DNA of 64,000 bases. Origin: Cyclina sinensis. Its lineage: Eukaryota; Mollusca; Bivalvia; Venerida; Veneridae. The stretch is from contig JAAONU010000001.1 of the NCBI GenBank assembly GCA_012932295.1, positions 29,574,921 to 29,638,920 of the forward strand. The letters are read 5' to 3'. Both the position numbers and the translations under genes were made by a program. The notes under the pieces are model-generated. The model saw only the letters and a list, made by a program, of their open reading frames with translations, was not told the origin of the DNA and made no database searches. The first letter of the stretch is position 1. Each line of letters starts with the position of its first letter. Positions 12,093-25,259 of this stretch are shown one piece after another.

Positions 12093-15000
12093 GATTTCGA
12101 ATACAGGTATTATAACCGAAGAGTTTTACGATACATGCATTTTATTCATTTATTTATTTATTGTATCTTTCTTTTAAATGTACATGTTTGTAAATGTTGT
12201 TTTTAGAGTTTGAAAATGTGGCTTTATACACGTCACTGTTAAAGAAATGTGCTGTAGTGTTCTGTTTTGTCGTTAGTACCAGTTGTCAAAATAATGAAAG
12301 AAACACTTCTAGAAGGAGTTTCAAAACATTCATAGTTAGGTACGTCCAGTTACATGCTCAGGGTATCTCACGAATGACAAAAGTGCTCTGCAACAAATGA
12401 ACTGAACGCATTTTTAAACAGTTTTCTTCATTCCTTTTTTTACTGCCAAACAGAACATTTAAGTTACTCAAAGTAAGACAAACGTAAGATTACTCTGTTG
12501 TCAAATTTATTCTCGTTTAAGCAATATCCAATAAAAAATGTTGATGAATTTAGATAACAATAAAACAGCTTTAAAAGTGTCGGAAAGTCAGTTTCAGACA
12601 TGTGGGAGGGCGTATGTTGACATTAATTTGAGGAAAGGTTACACTTTCTCACTTCCTTTGTTAGATGTGGAAAAAAACTCATAATTGATAAACGTTAAAT
12701 TCTTAAACGTTACGTTATACTTAAAACTGACTCGTAAATGTTCAAGATAAATAGACTATGTGAATTTACTTATACAATAAGTATTGTAAGGACATGAATA
12801 TCAAATGCCCGAACAATATTATTCGAAGTCATTCTTTTCTCTCTTTTTTTCTCTCTCTTTTTTTTGTCCACCCAGGTCAAAATCACAACTCAAGGCACAA
12901 TTATGCTCACACTTTCCATTTATCTCCGAGGAGTGATTATCGAATTTCATGAAATATTTCTGAGCAATCGTCCGGTTTTAAGTATTATCCGAGACAGCTA
13001 TCTGAGAGGAAACAATTCATTTTGAAATGTAACAGTTCAAATATTTAATACTGAATGTTTAGTTTCCAGTTTTATACAGTGCTAACAATATAAGAATTTG
13101 TAATTCGAAATATTTTTGTTTACTCTATCATGCAAGACAATCTTCTGTTTGCAAGTGATCATTGTTAAATAAATTTGAACAAGATTAAACTGTAGTAAGA
13201 TTGTCTCTTTAATGTTATTTATGTAAGGTTATAAACTCCAATTTATGACATGGTTTTTGAAGATTTTGACCTTTGATTTTTTATCGTCAAAATCAATGTA
13301 TACGATAATCTGACAGCGATTTAAGGGATTAGGCTTTGAGGAGTTTTGCCGACCGAAGATCAATGCCGTCATTATTTATTATTTATATTCGGCCGAGAAG
13401 ACTCTGGGAGACAAGTGAGCAGAACAAATTCATGTATATATTTACAGTAGAAACCTGCTAGTATAACAACCAATGGATCTTCCAAAAGCTGGTCTTAGTA
13501 CCGAGTTAGTCTAAACTATGGGTTGACAGATTACTATCCGAAAAAAGAGAGAAAAAGAGACTACATTCAGTACTCGTGTCTTTCCAATGCCCGATCCCAC
13601 AAACCTGATAAAGGACTATTGAAATACTGTAAAATGACTTCATGTGCAAAATCTTAAATAAACGCATTATTTACTTGTCTAGCGCTTCTTAAATGATTAA
13701 TATGTACCAAAACCAATGCAATATGTGAGTCATCATGTGTATGCTCTGTAATGTGTCCTTGAAGCATAGTTAGTACAGCATCTGCCTTGCAGCAAGGGTC
13801 GTGTATGAATTCTTTATCCCCACTTATTAGCTCCCCAATGAGGCAGCGTGAAGTTATTAGCAGCGCTCTTATTACAAGCTATACTGTAGCGGCTTAAGTG
13901 TATTGGCCGATGTTGTTTTCACTTCTAGCTACTTTACAGCAATTCAATTATTGACATCAACAACTACAAATCCATTACTGAGATAAACATTTCAATGTCG
14001 TTCCATCCCAGAGTACTGTCAATTCATTGTCGATTTACTTTGATCTTCACTAATTACTTCCTTTATACGAGTTGCTCCCATTGATTTAACTTATGTAATA
14101 ATCTGTTATCAGAAGTCGCAAGATAGCGTTCAAAAACTGTGCAAAGTCTCGTACGTGTTTTTTGGGGTTTTTTAATTTATCTTTTTGTTATTATTTATTT
14201 TTACTTACACTGACACGAAGTCCTGCAGAACGAACAAGCAAACAACAATTTAACATTGTCTTCGTTGTTGTTGCTTGTTTTTGTCAAGATGACACATTTG
14301 TATTACACCCGTAGACTGCCGTTTATAGTGGTTTTTCTTTTTTTCTCTCTCGCTTTTATTTTTTTTTTTTTTTTTTTATTTTTTTTTTTTTGAAGGGAGC
14401 GGCGGGGGTGGAAACAAAGTCACTATATTAAAAGAACGTTTAACAACCAAGAAAATAGAAAATCCACTTTCTAGTATTTTGAAAAAAAGATACTAATAAT
14501 TAAAAAACAAAAGGTTGATTGTAAGGAATCAATGGAAGTTTCGCTTATTTTTTTCTGGAAGTTACAATATTATATACAAAGTTATGTTTTGGAATTCATT
14601 TCAACTTATATAATGTATTTTATTCACTATCATGACGCCAGAAGGACGATCAGTTATAACAAAACTGGCTCATAAACAGAAATGAATGAGGTATCGTTAG
14701 TTTGTAAAACTATGAACTACGAAGTTCTGTCTGTCATCCGTTTATGTTATACATCAAAGTATTTTAATACCAATAACTATCAACCAGTACGCACAATTCA
14801 TATATTCTTGGCTTCATCATTTTTGTTGCATAATGCGACAGACATGAAAAACTTCTCTTTAATATCTTCATAAATCAGTATGATGTAAAAAATTCACTTG
14901 TTAATGGCTCTTCAGAACATGTCTGGTTTATTATCCCCTTAAGATTTAAGAGTTATCAGATTTAAGTGTTATAGCTACACTCGATAGTGTAAAAACATTA

Positions 15001-15885
15001 CAGACAGTCTAACAAATCAACGCGCAAACCACGTCAGCAATAACGAGATATTCACTAGGTGAAGTGGCCATGTTTAGGAAAGTTGCCAGAGAGCTCCTTA
15101 ACTATAAACAAAATACATCACGAGCAAATACAACGTGAAATTCAGTCTTTCCGTTTTGTTTGCATGGGGACTGCGATATATTTTGTCCGAACTGTAAATT
15201 AATTTTAATATTGTGCCGTTAAATCTTCTTGACGTGTCTATACCAGTCAGAACATAGAACACCGAGCAGTCATGTAATGGAACATGGATACGCATCTGAA
15301 GGTCGCAACGCTTCGTTGTTTTATCTTTCTGAAAAAATACATACTTGCTTACATACGTTTAGTCCGGATCACCTATTTGTCCTGTACTGTAGTTTTTTTG
15401 TCTTAGTTTAATAATATTTTATTCGGTACTTCGCAATATACAAAACATGCAACAATATCTTTATTAGCAGAGTACAAAAAAGGATTGGGCGACAAGTTAT
15501 TACAACATTAGAACTGCCCTCTCCCTAATGTGTCACATTATAATATCATATGATATCCGGTTTAAACATCATTTCATTATATGCATATTTAGTAAATTTC
15601 CTCTGAATAATAAACGATTTTTTAAAATTTGCTGAGTTTCATGCATATCATTTTAGTATACAAATATAATATTATGTTGTTTGAAGTTTCTGGGTTTGAA
15701 TTTTTTTTAAGTACCTCATAGTACAATAATAGAAAAATGGAGTTTATACAGTTTATACAGTTGTTACCATTGTGCCGCCCCCTCCACCGCATAGACCCCA
15801 ACTTATGCAGGGAATGAAGACAGAGAATTTATTCTTCGATAAAGCATTCTGTAACTGCACGCACCGGGCGCAGTTCTAAAAAGTC

Positions 15886-15950
15886 AATATACACGGCCTC
15901 GAAACCTGGTTAACACTGGGCGCAGGTTCGAGCCTCAACTAAGTCGTTTG
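15886..15950 (+). repeat. Possible tRNA-like (SINE) remnant
   Basis: A GGTTCGAGCC stretch near 15926 matches a tRNA B box. About 40 bases upstream the A box is poor, and no cloverleaf forms. It is probably a decayed SINE head. Confidence 0.25.
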
Positions 15951-16987
15951 GGAACAGAACAACGTCACACTGTCAATTCACTCGTTGAACTTGATTTATT
16001 TACAACTCCGTAAAACCACAGTGACAAACGTACTAACAACTTTTCAACGTATCAAGCTATCAAAGAATCAACGATTCAATGAATCAACGAACCAACGAAC
16101 CAACGTTTCAACGGTTATCTGAAAACAAGAATAACCAACTTATAAGTGATTGAATAAACAATATGAGTACAAACGTAATTAAGCAATACACAATTAATAC
16201 AGTTTCACAACATAAAAAGGTATGTCCTTAACATAGATATTTTGAATTCATAAGATTATTACAAATCAAATAAATCTGTCTCTTGACACAATTCTAGAGT
16301 TAACAAAAATGTTAATCAAAAATTTAACTGATATTGTCTGCTATATCTGCATAATTACACAAGTTGAAAAGAGTAAAACAATTTATGAAATTAAGCAAAA
16401 GTTAAGCGTCTGTAAGATTATCAGAGCTAAGGCGAAGGTACAAAAATATAAAACTTACTGAACAATGCTATCTGCTTATCCCAAAAACTTAGTAATTCAA
16501 TTTCTTAACTCAAGTTAATCCTTTTCAAACAAATTCACCTTTCCGACTGCCGACTAAATGCGCGATTCTAGGGGTCGCGCTTGTTGCGCGTTGTCCCTAA
16601 AAATATACATGTTTGTAATTTCTGACCAATCAAAATTATTAATTTTCGTCTTAGACACGGTTCCAAAATTAGATTCTCCGAATAAGGAAAGGGATCTAGC
16701 GAGCTTTTGATGAAATGAAACAGAAACAACTAGCCGGGGACGTAGCAATTAGAACTGTCTAACAATAGGGCACACAAGGGGCAAACCAGATAAAGAGTCA
16801 AATATATGAGCCAATGTTTCTTTGAACTTCATATTCCAGACCACCTAGTCTCCTACACATTCACTAACTAAATTTATTCATAAACTTTAAATTAACGTTT
16901 GAAACGTTCGGTACTTTTTATATAATTCTGGATTGCAATGAATAATAGAGTATTTTCTGGTTCTGTAAGGTTTTCATCACCAAACAA

Positions 16988-17003
16988 AATCTTATTTATT
17001 AAT

Positions 17004-17046
<43 letters not shown>

Positions 17047-17050
17047 TTTT
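16988..17050. repeat. (TTTA)n microsatellite
   Basis: About 14 near-perfect copies of the tetranucleotide TTTA. Confidence 0.9.
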
Positions 17051-18619
17051 GTCTGCACTCCAGTGCCTTTTAAATGACCAACACCTTTAAAAGCTCCCCA
17101 TTTCTTTTTAATGGAATGATAACCAAAACCTAAAACAAGTCACCAAAGCACACTATCAACATCTAACTTAACCGTGTTAAAGAATAAATTAAATTGCATT
17201 GTCCAAGAACTTTTACCATAAAGCAAGTGTTAAGGAATGAAATTAGTTGTATTGTCGTAAGAAGTTTTACAATTAAGAAAGTTTTACAGTCTTCTATTTT
17301 TACACAGTATAAGACATTTTCGACGTGTTTTTAGAAGCGAAAGCTTCTAAAGCTAAACACCAGATTTTCTAGTTACAATTACATGCCCGTCTCTTATCCA
17401 TACATTCGCGTTGAAAAATAGTATCACAGGTTTTCATTGCAGTTTTGATAAAATGCTTTGATATTGCAAAATTCTGTTGATTTTGAAAGCATGAGGTATA
17501 ATTTCAATTTTTTGGGCAAATCAAACTGTAAAACTAACAAATTATTAATTTAGTATTCATCCGCAAAAGTTTCATTCATAACATTTTCTAGTCTACGCAT
17601 TTAAACAATCGCAACTTCTCGGCCCTTTGATAATCGGCGAGGTATTCTGAATGTGTGTAATGAGATAACGTATACATGAAAACGTACACGAACAACCAAT
17701 CACGCTTTTGACTCTGTTGATAATACTTTTTTGTTGTTTCGTTGTCAGATCAAACAGAAAACTGTAACTCAAATATTTTCATCTATTAAATGTGCTTAAA
17801 ATATTTTTAACATCCTTGCTTTTAGTTTGCATGTTGATTAAATTATCAATGTCAATATATTTATCTGTTTTCCCGAATCTTGACCGATAAAAACAACCCT
17901 TGCTATATTATCAACTGTCCATATTTATGGCGATAATTCACGTTTTAAAGAACGGAATATATTGTGTTTATGCCAGCCACAAAAAGTATTTGAGGCTTCC
18001 ATTAAACAAGCCATTTCTTGATTATACACAGCAGTTTCTCGAACCACGTTAGTCTGAACGAAAACAGTTAAACAGTGTCTGATATTCGGATACCGGAATT
18101 AGGATAACTGATGGAACGTCCGAAAATCGAAAATTCGAATATTTTCCAATATGGCAAACCAAATTTTCGAATATTGATTTCAGTATTCGTTCTAATTCCT
18201 ACTTTTTGATAACCTTTTACTAGTATATAATATATATAATAATGTGTATATATTAACGCTTTTCTTGAAACAGCTTCAGTTGATTATTGATAAGCACAGA
18301 TCTCCAAATATATTGGGCATAAGGAATGTACGGATAAAAACATTTAAATGAAAACGTTTGGGGTTTCACCATGACCATGTTTTGCCTTAAATTAATTTCA
18401 TGCTACATTTGCTATACAAAAGATAAGATCCTGTCTGAAACTATTAAATACCTTAAAAAAATTTGTTTGTTTGTTTGTTTTCGCATAGAAGAGAATGCAG
18501 AGGTAAATAAGGTATTTCTCGTTCTTTTACATACTCGATGTTTTACACTGATACATGGAAGCTCGGGCTAACGTCTCGTGCCAAAGACCAAGTTGTTTTT
18601 ACCAGACAATTAGTGGGTA

Positions 18620-19592
18620 ACAAGTCCCATGCATAACCATAGGACCACTGGTTATCCAAATCCAGTGCATTACAACAGAACCATTGGTTCTCCAACTCCC
18701 GTGCTTCATCACAGGACCACTGGTTCTCCATATCGCGTGCATTACTACAGAACCACTGGTTCTCCAAATTTCGTGCATTACCACTGGACCACTGGTTCTC
18801 CAAATCCCATGCTTCATCACAGGACCACTGGTTCTCCATATCGTGTGCATTACTACAGAACCACTGGTTCTCCAAATCACGTGCATTACCACAGGACCAC
18901 TGGTTCTCCAAATCCCATGCTTCATTACAGGACAACTGTTTCTCCAAATCACATGCATAACAACAGGACCACTGGTTCTCAAAATCCTCTGCATTACAAC
19001 AGAACCACTGGTTCTCTAAATCTCATGCATTACCACAAGACCACAGGTTCTCCAAATTCCATGCGTCATCACCGGACAACTGTTTCTCCAAATCCAGTGC
19101 ATTACAACAAGACCTTTGGTTCTCAAAATCCAGTGCATTAAAACAGGACCACTGGTTCTCCAAATTGCGTGCAATACAACAGAGCCACTGGTTTTCCAAA
19201 TCCCGTGCATTACCACAGGACCACTGGTTCTCCAGATCACGTGCATTACAACAGAACCACTGGTTCTCCAAATTCCGTGCTTCATCACAAAACCACTGTT
19301 CTCCAAATCCCGTGCATTACAACTGGACCACTGGTTCTCAAAATCCCGTGCATTACCACAGGACAACTGGCTCTCCAAATCCTGTGCATTACAACAGAAC
19401 CACTGGTTCTTTAAATCCCGTGCATTTCAACTGGACCACTGGCTTTCCAAACCCCGTGCTTCATCACAGGACCACTGGTTCTCCAAATCCCGTGCATTTC
19501 CACAGGACCACTGGTTCTCCAAATCACGTGCATTACCACAGGACCACTGTTTTCAAAACCCCGTGCTTCACCACAGGATGACTGGTTCTCCG
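18620..19592. repeat. 36-bp minisatellite, ~27 copies, with 108-bp higher-order pattern
   Basis: The unit begins CCACTGGTTCTCCAAATC and is 36 bp, repeated about 27 times with scattered substitutions. Because 36 is divisible by three and the unit lacks stops, long frames open on both strands. On + these give 12-aa repeats such as TTGSPNPVHYHR, and on - repeats such as ENQWSCGNARDL. Single-base deletions near 19298 and 19550 move the open frame, arguing against selection for one protein. Between about 18690 and 18910 the units alternate in blocks of three (cttcatcac, attactac, attaccac variants), a 108-bp higher-order repeat. Start, promoter, splice sites and signal peptide are all absent, so I call it a minisatellite rather than a gene. 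Confidence 0.9.
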
Positions 19593-19609
19593 TAGTGTAC
19601 TTCATTAAA

Positions 19610-22600
19610 ACGGCAGTGACAAACTACATATTGGTAGGATTTCTATTTCGCTGGTAATTGTTTTCAATTTTCCCTAAAGTATATCTACTTGATCAAAATG
19701 TGTATGAATTTGGCTTCTTGTTGTTTTTCATGATTACATGAATCCTTCACAATACCTCCATAATTCTTGTTACCTATGTATCATAATTAGCATTTCTACT
19801 AACATATGTAAATAGATGACATTTATTTTTGGAAATGTTACATGAAATCTATTACATTTTATTGATAGCTTATGTACCGAAATTACGTTTGACATTTTAG
19901 ATTTTGTATGACTGAAGCGTGTCAATAACATGATTTATCTGTTGGTAATCGAATGACACTTGCTACTGGAAAATCGTATGGGCTCATCGGACAATAGGTG
20001 CAACAGTCGCTGTTTTATATACCAATCATGATAATGACGACGACGATGATGATGATGTCATCTGTAAAGATGATGAAAAGGTACTGGTGATGAACAAAGA
20101 CACGACGACGATGATAAAAATGATGATAGTAATCATGATTATGATAGTGCTGATTTTATCATGAACAGAAGATAGAAGGACTGAGTGATAATGATTTAAT
20201 GATGATATTGATGAACTTAATATATTATACATCAGGTGATGTATATGATGAGAAGGAGGGGAAGGTAGAGTTGATCGAAACAGAAAGAAAATGGTAATAA
20301 TAAGGCCAGAGACTACTTCGACACCTTTACATATAAGATTGTTTAGGAAGCTTGAATGTCAATTTGAAGCAGAGAAATGGGGTCCAGTGCCCGTACAGCA
20401 TTGAAAATTTGAATAAACTGGCCTCAACACTGAAAGTTTATTGAAAGGCTTTTAACAAAACAAAATTTTAATTTTGCGTTTCTGGTGTTTTTCCTTCTAT
20501 CTTTTTTGAAAATAATTGTTGAATGGCGTAAAAATAATTATTACACGTATTTTGTGAATACCTGGCCACGAACTATTTTTGTGGTTAGCCACAATCTGGA
20601 ACCACATTCAGTTGACACGTGTTGTGTTTTTTTTGTGTGTTTTTTTTGCCTCCAGCTTTAACATTGTTACAAGCGTAGTTGCTGTAATGTTTTCCACAAA
20701 CATCAATTCAGGTTTATACAATTTTAATCTTTGTCTTTTTCATATGGTATTTTGCTGTATTCATTAAAACGGTTGTACCAGAAAGAAAAAGTGAAAGCAA
20801 AAAGATACAATGAACAGGATGCGATAAAGGACTGCAATTAAGAAAAATGTTACCATAAATTCGCTGATGGACCTTTACCTTCGTGTAGCTGAGTATAGGC
20901 CTGAATAATGATGAAAAACAACTGTTCTACGTGTCCATGTAATCGCTGTTTTATGATAAAACTCCTTGAATCTTTAAACCGTACTTACCGTTGACAAGCA
21001 GTTGACCGACGGACGAAGACACGCCGGAGCTGATTTGTAGTATGACAGGAGCACAATGTGCACAGAATAGTCGTATGCCTGAGAAAACCCTTTTCTGCTA
21101 TAGAAACTTGTTACCATACGCCTATCGTCCTATGTTGGATTTTTTATGTATACATTATCACTTTTTAGTGTACAAAAGCATTTAGTTTTCACTGTCATTT
21201 CACTATCAGTTCAAAAAGTTATTCAAGTTTGCCCATATTTTTGAATGATAAATGTGAAATTATGTGCTGAAACCTGTCTGAATACTCCTGTAAAAATGCA
21301 ACTGCTTTGAAAAGAACTTTGTAAACAGCCGTCTTGGAACTTTGTTCCATGGTGCACATACATGCTGTTTCACACGCAGCTCCGTATCCTATTGTCTTAT
21401 TACAACAGGTTTTAATGATTATATTTGCAATGCATATTTCGTTCTTGATTATAAACATGTATCATTTTGCAAGACATTTTGCAACCTTGTTTTCTTAAGT
21501 TTTCATTACTTACAGTAAAAAAGGTAAAAAATTATAACATTGCAATAATTTGTCTTCAAATGTGTGTTGTTTTTAAAACTACAAGTTATGCGTTAATGCA
21601 TGATGAATCGTCAACAAACCAGCACAATAAATCGACAATCTTGATTCCAGCTACACGAACTAATGGTACACTTATCGAAACTGAACAGGAAAGAATTACA
21701 GTTATTATTAGACTAAGTGTCAGCTTGTAAAAACTGACAGGAAAGCATTTTAAGATCGACTTACAATTACTGACGGTGTGACAAAAACATTTAAATTTTA
21801 ACTGTCAGCTTGCAATTACCAGAAAGAGTTAAAGAGGACGTTTATTTTGGTCACTTTGAATAGCTTTTAGACACAAAAAATATAGTTGCTATTACCAACA
21901 GAGTTGATGGTAAAATTTAAGTCAACTTGCCACAGCTGTTTGGGTGGAGACCACTTATTTTAGACAGGTGTTACCAAAAGAAGAGGATAAAAGAATACTT
22001 TTTTTTTAGGTTAAGCTGCAAATCAGAATCGTGCATGTATTTTCTCATTTTTCCGTTGCTATCAAATACTGGTAGAGAAAGAAAAGAAACACACCGATAA
22101 AAGTAGAGGACAAGGGGCAATGTAGACCTGTTTTAACAAACAGAGTAGAAATGAAAATATGACGTTATGGACAGTCCTTGTACCACAAAAGAGCATAGGA
22201 AAAATATATAAAATATTATTTATTATTGTGATTCTTTTTCAAAAATGAAAGAACAGAAAGAAGCTAAACCTTTGTTTTCCTGGTTGAATGATTTAAATAT
22301 ATATATAGACAGGAAATCATCATTTTACTGGGTGATATCAGTAGTGCAGTATGAAGACGTTTTGTGGGTCAGGTTTTTGTTTATTTTATAATGACCTTCT
22401 TCTAAGGGTTGAAATCTTGTGGATTTAAGACCTCCATTTCTGTTTCTATTTTATCATTTACTCGTACTTGAACTTTCCTCTAAAGTTATAGCTTTTATTT
22501 CGCTTATGAAATTGTTTTATTGTAGTTTTTTTTTTTTTTTTTTTTTTTTTGTTGTTTTTACCAATAAACATGCTCCGGTCTAGAAGAGAAAAGGTAAGCA

Positions 22601-24330
22601 ATGTGACAGATAAGAGTGCAGCACTCCAGAAGAGGAAAAAGGGGACATTTTGATAGATCAACATTCAACGGTCAGCAGGAGTATTAAAATAATTCAACTC
22701 CTAGGCAAGGAAGAATTTTAGATATGTCTATTTCAGCTTGCAGCAACCTACAATTGCAAGAAGTAGCATTGAGACTGTTCATCTTTTGACTGTGAACGGA
22801 AGACTAAACGACATTCAGACAAGTCAGTTTGCAATAATATATCAAAGGAAATGGTAGCATTTGGTAGGCCAACCTGTGGTAATCTGATGATGCATTTAAA
22901 ACGGTTGTTACTTATTTAATACAGGGATTCTTAAACACGGTCAATGATACATTTACATAGAAATACCTAACAAGATAAAGAGGGCAGTTGTATGTATAAC
23001 TTGCAATAGACAAATTAGTTTTAATAAAGTACTTAAAACAGGACATCTACGTCAGCTAACTTGAAACAGCTTGTTTCAACTACCTACGCATTAGATGGTA
23101 GTCAATAAAATCGGCCATCTTGCAACAAACAACAAAAGATCTAGAAGGTTATACTAACAGAGAAAGCACACGATGCCTTTAAAAATAAATTCGCAGTTTT
23201 CTACTGTACATACAAAGAGGTGAAATGGATTTAGATTATGTCTTTGCAAATGGACTTGTAAGTAAAGGAAGGAAAAGCTGACTGTTTAAGAATGATTAAA
23301 TAAAATTAGCTACAGACATGTGGGTCCCTCCTCTTTTATCTAGAGGGGAAAACATTTTATTCAAAAGCTTGGTAATTCTGAAGATTTTTTTCGTGTGTGT
23401 GTGTAAAATTAAATTCACACGAAAGCATTTCGAAACAATCAGTTAAAAAAAAAACAAACTACCTGGGGAACATGTTTTTGTCCGGAAACAAAGCAATTAA
23501 GGCAATTAGCTTGTAAACATTTTAAAACATTTAATATTTCAAAATAATTTACTTTTAAATTGACTACGGTGGTAGTTCACAGTAAATTGTTTCAACGAAT
23601 ATTGCATTAAGTTTAGACTTCTGTCTTAAGTGACAGTAGTTTCAGAAATGTGCTCGAAATAAAAATTACAACACTAATTACGAAAAACGGAATGCATCCG
23701 TGTAACTGTCTCCACTCCCAACCAGCCTTGTATCAGGTGTTCAGTTTTTCAACTTTCAAAAAGTAAATTTCAATAAAAAATAATAACATTCTATTTATAT
23801 GTATATACAGTTAGATTACTAGTGGTAGATGACTATTTATTTACTGTTTACGAAGTTGTCATACTGTTTATAAACGAAATGGGATGAACACAATGACTAT
23901 GGAAAGTTTAGCACTTTTATTTTCCTACATCATTAATCTTCATATTTGATCCCAATTTGTCTCACCTAAGGTGTAAAACTCATTCACTTAATATGGGCAA
24001 AAAAAGAACATTTCAAGGGTCATTTATCGTGACATCATTTAACACGTTAACGTTAACGACGCAAAAAAAATGGGCGCGTCTTAATATTAAATAGAAATAC
24101 ATTTTACCTAGGCTATTAGGTAATAAACAATGTATCAGGTATATATTGTTCACTTTACTGCTACGCACAGCATTTGACAGATGCAAGCCGCTAGATTTAT
24201 AGCCGCCTTAAAAACAATTTACAAAAAGAAAGTTGGTTTTCTACATTAATTGAAAATTTTCTTAAGAACGAGAGATTGAGAACTGAATTTCAATATTTAT
24301 TGGAAAAAAATTGGGAAACATAAAAAACAA
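19610..24330. other. Intergenic; nothing recognised beyond simple sequence
   Basis: No supported exons. Simple sequence includes a GAT/GAC-rich stretch at 20026-20245, a poly-T run at 22526-22551 and a short GT run near 23394-23404. Repeated 'cagcttgcaattac'-like phrases between 21720 and 22760 hint at a decayed repeat, but no unit could be defined. Confidence 0.5.
20026..20245. repeat. GAT/GAC trinucleotide-rich simple sequence
   Basis: Imperfect GAT and GAC triplets recur throughout, as in a decayed microsatellite. The Ser-rich frame this opens on the minus strand is a by-product. Confidence 0.7.
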
Positions 24331-24336
24331 TTTAAA

Positions 24337-24933
24337 ATGGACTTTGCAAAAGCGTGTTTCTTGATTCTTGTCGCTGACTTCGTTCGCTCGTCTGCGTTCA
24401 CTCTCTCCAAACCGAAGGCATTGTCTGTTGACTGTTCCACTTACGGTAATAACAAAGAATTCAAACACCGTTTGAAACTGCGGAAAAACGCCGAAGACCA
24501 GGCGACAATATGGCTGTTTAAAAACGAAGAGCTGAGTATTCACTTCGAGATGCCGAAGCCAGCCATCATTGACGTGTTAGACGTACGATATTCCAATGAC
24601 GGTGACGTCGACAGTATTGGATTAAGTCTTGACGGAAAGCAGCTTGGGCAGTTCAAGACACGAACACACTATGGTTGGGGAGATCTGTGGAATATGTTCG
24701 AATCATCTGGACCGATTGGTGGTCCCCAATATCTAGACGCTGGGGAGCACAGGCTCACAATCACTATTCTGGATTCAGACCGCTATGGCGTAGAGATAGA
24801 CTACATTCGGTTTAATGTTCACGGTTCTACACTGGACAATCTGCACAAAGATCAGTTCAACTGCGTGCATAATCCAGCAGATCGCGTGGACACGGGACAA
24901 CAGTTCCACAGAAATAACATGAGAGTAGTATGA
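24337..24933 (+). CDS. Secreted 198-aa protein with galactose-binding/CBM-like domain
   Basis: A complete single-exon frame of 198 residues begins at an ATG with good context (AAAATGG) and ends TGA. Residues 1-20 form a signal peptide (charged start, hydrophobic FLILVADFV, small residues before a likely cut after Ala20). The mature part has about eight alternating beta-type segments between residues 44 and 163. These include VDSIGLSLDGKQLGQF, the aromatic THYGWGDLW loop, AGEHRLTITILD and a closing EIDYIRFNV. The 'H-x-I-t-x-x-D...x-x-x-D-Y-I-x-F' ending is characteristic of carbohydrate-binding modules of the CBM6/CBM35-like galactose-binding fold. Cys33 and Cys176 are the only mature cysteines and bracket the domain, so they probably pair. 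I infer an extracellular sugar- or matrix-binding role; no catalytic domain is visible. A further 3' exon cannot be excluded but is not needed. Confidence 0.85.
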   Translation: MDFAKACFLILVADFVRSSAFTLSKPKALSVDCSTYGNNKEFKHRLKLRKNAEDQATIWLFKNEELSIHFEMPKPAIIDVLDVRYSNDGDVDSIGLSLDGKQLGQFKTRTHYGWGDLWNMFESSGPIGGPQYLDAGEHRLTITILDSDRYGVEIDYIRFNVHGSTLDNLHKDQFNCVHNPADRVDTGQQFHRNNMRVV

Positions 24934-25251
24934 ACGGTGTGGCAGAGCATTCAGAAATCTTCAATCTGATGTAAATAGTTCACATCATAAGACAAAGTGT
25001 GTCTTTGAAATGAGAGAAACGCACAGGAGCCGTTCTTTTAAAAGAATTTTTCTTGAATTTATAGATTATGGCTAAATTCTAGGAACTGCTAACAATAAGA
25101 TTTGAGAGAATTATGGTAAAGACTTCTGTTGTGATCACAGAATTCCAACCTAATGTTATTTACAAACCTGTTCTGGTCGTGGAATATGGTTAAACGCTTT
25201 GGAGGAATAGAAAACACAGCAACACTGAGAAGTGTACATTTCTTTACTGCT

Positions 25252-25257
25252 ATTAAA
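25252..25257 (+). promoter_or_regulatory. Candidate polyadenylation signal ATTAAA
   Basis: ATTAAA lies about 320 bases after the stop of the secreted-protein gene. It is the first good signal downstream on the same strand. Confidence 0.35.
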
Positions 25258-25259
25258 CT

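Larger units (their letters stand above)
12100..18600. other. Intergenic; low-complexity tracts only
   Basis: I found no supported gene. Simple tracts include a polypyrimidine run at 12832-12866, T-rich runs at 14336-14391, a degenerate 'aatcaacga' repeat at about 16046-16112, and an ATTT microsatellite at 16988-17050. Around 13445-13500 a 'cagtagaaacctgctagtataac' stretch resembles an interspersed repeat end. Short open frames on either strand have no coding features. Confidence 0.55.

Noticed and set aside
18543..19605. Overlapping open frames of 80-170 codons on both strands
   Set aside because: They are all by-products of a 36-bp unit without stops. Frames shift at single-base deletions, and no start context, signal peptide or splice sites support a gene.
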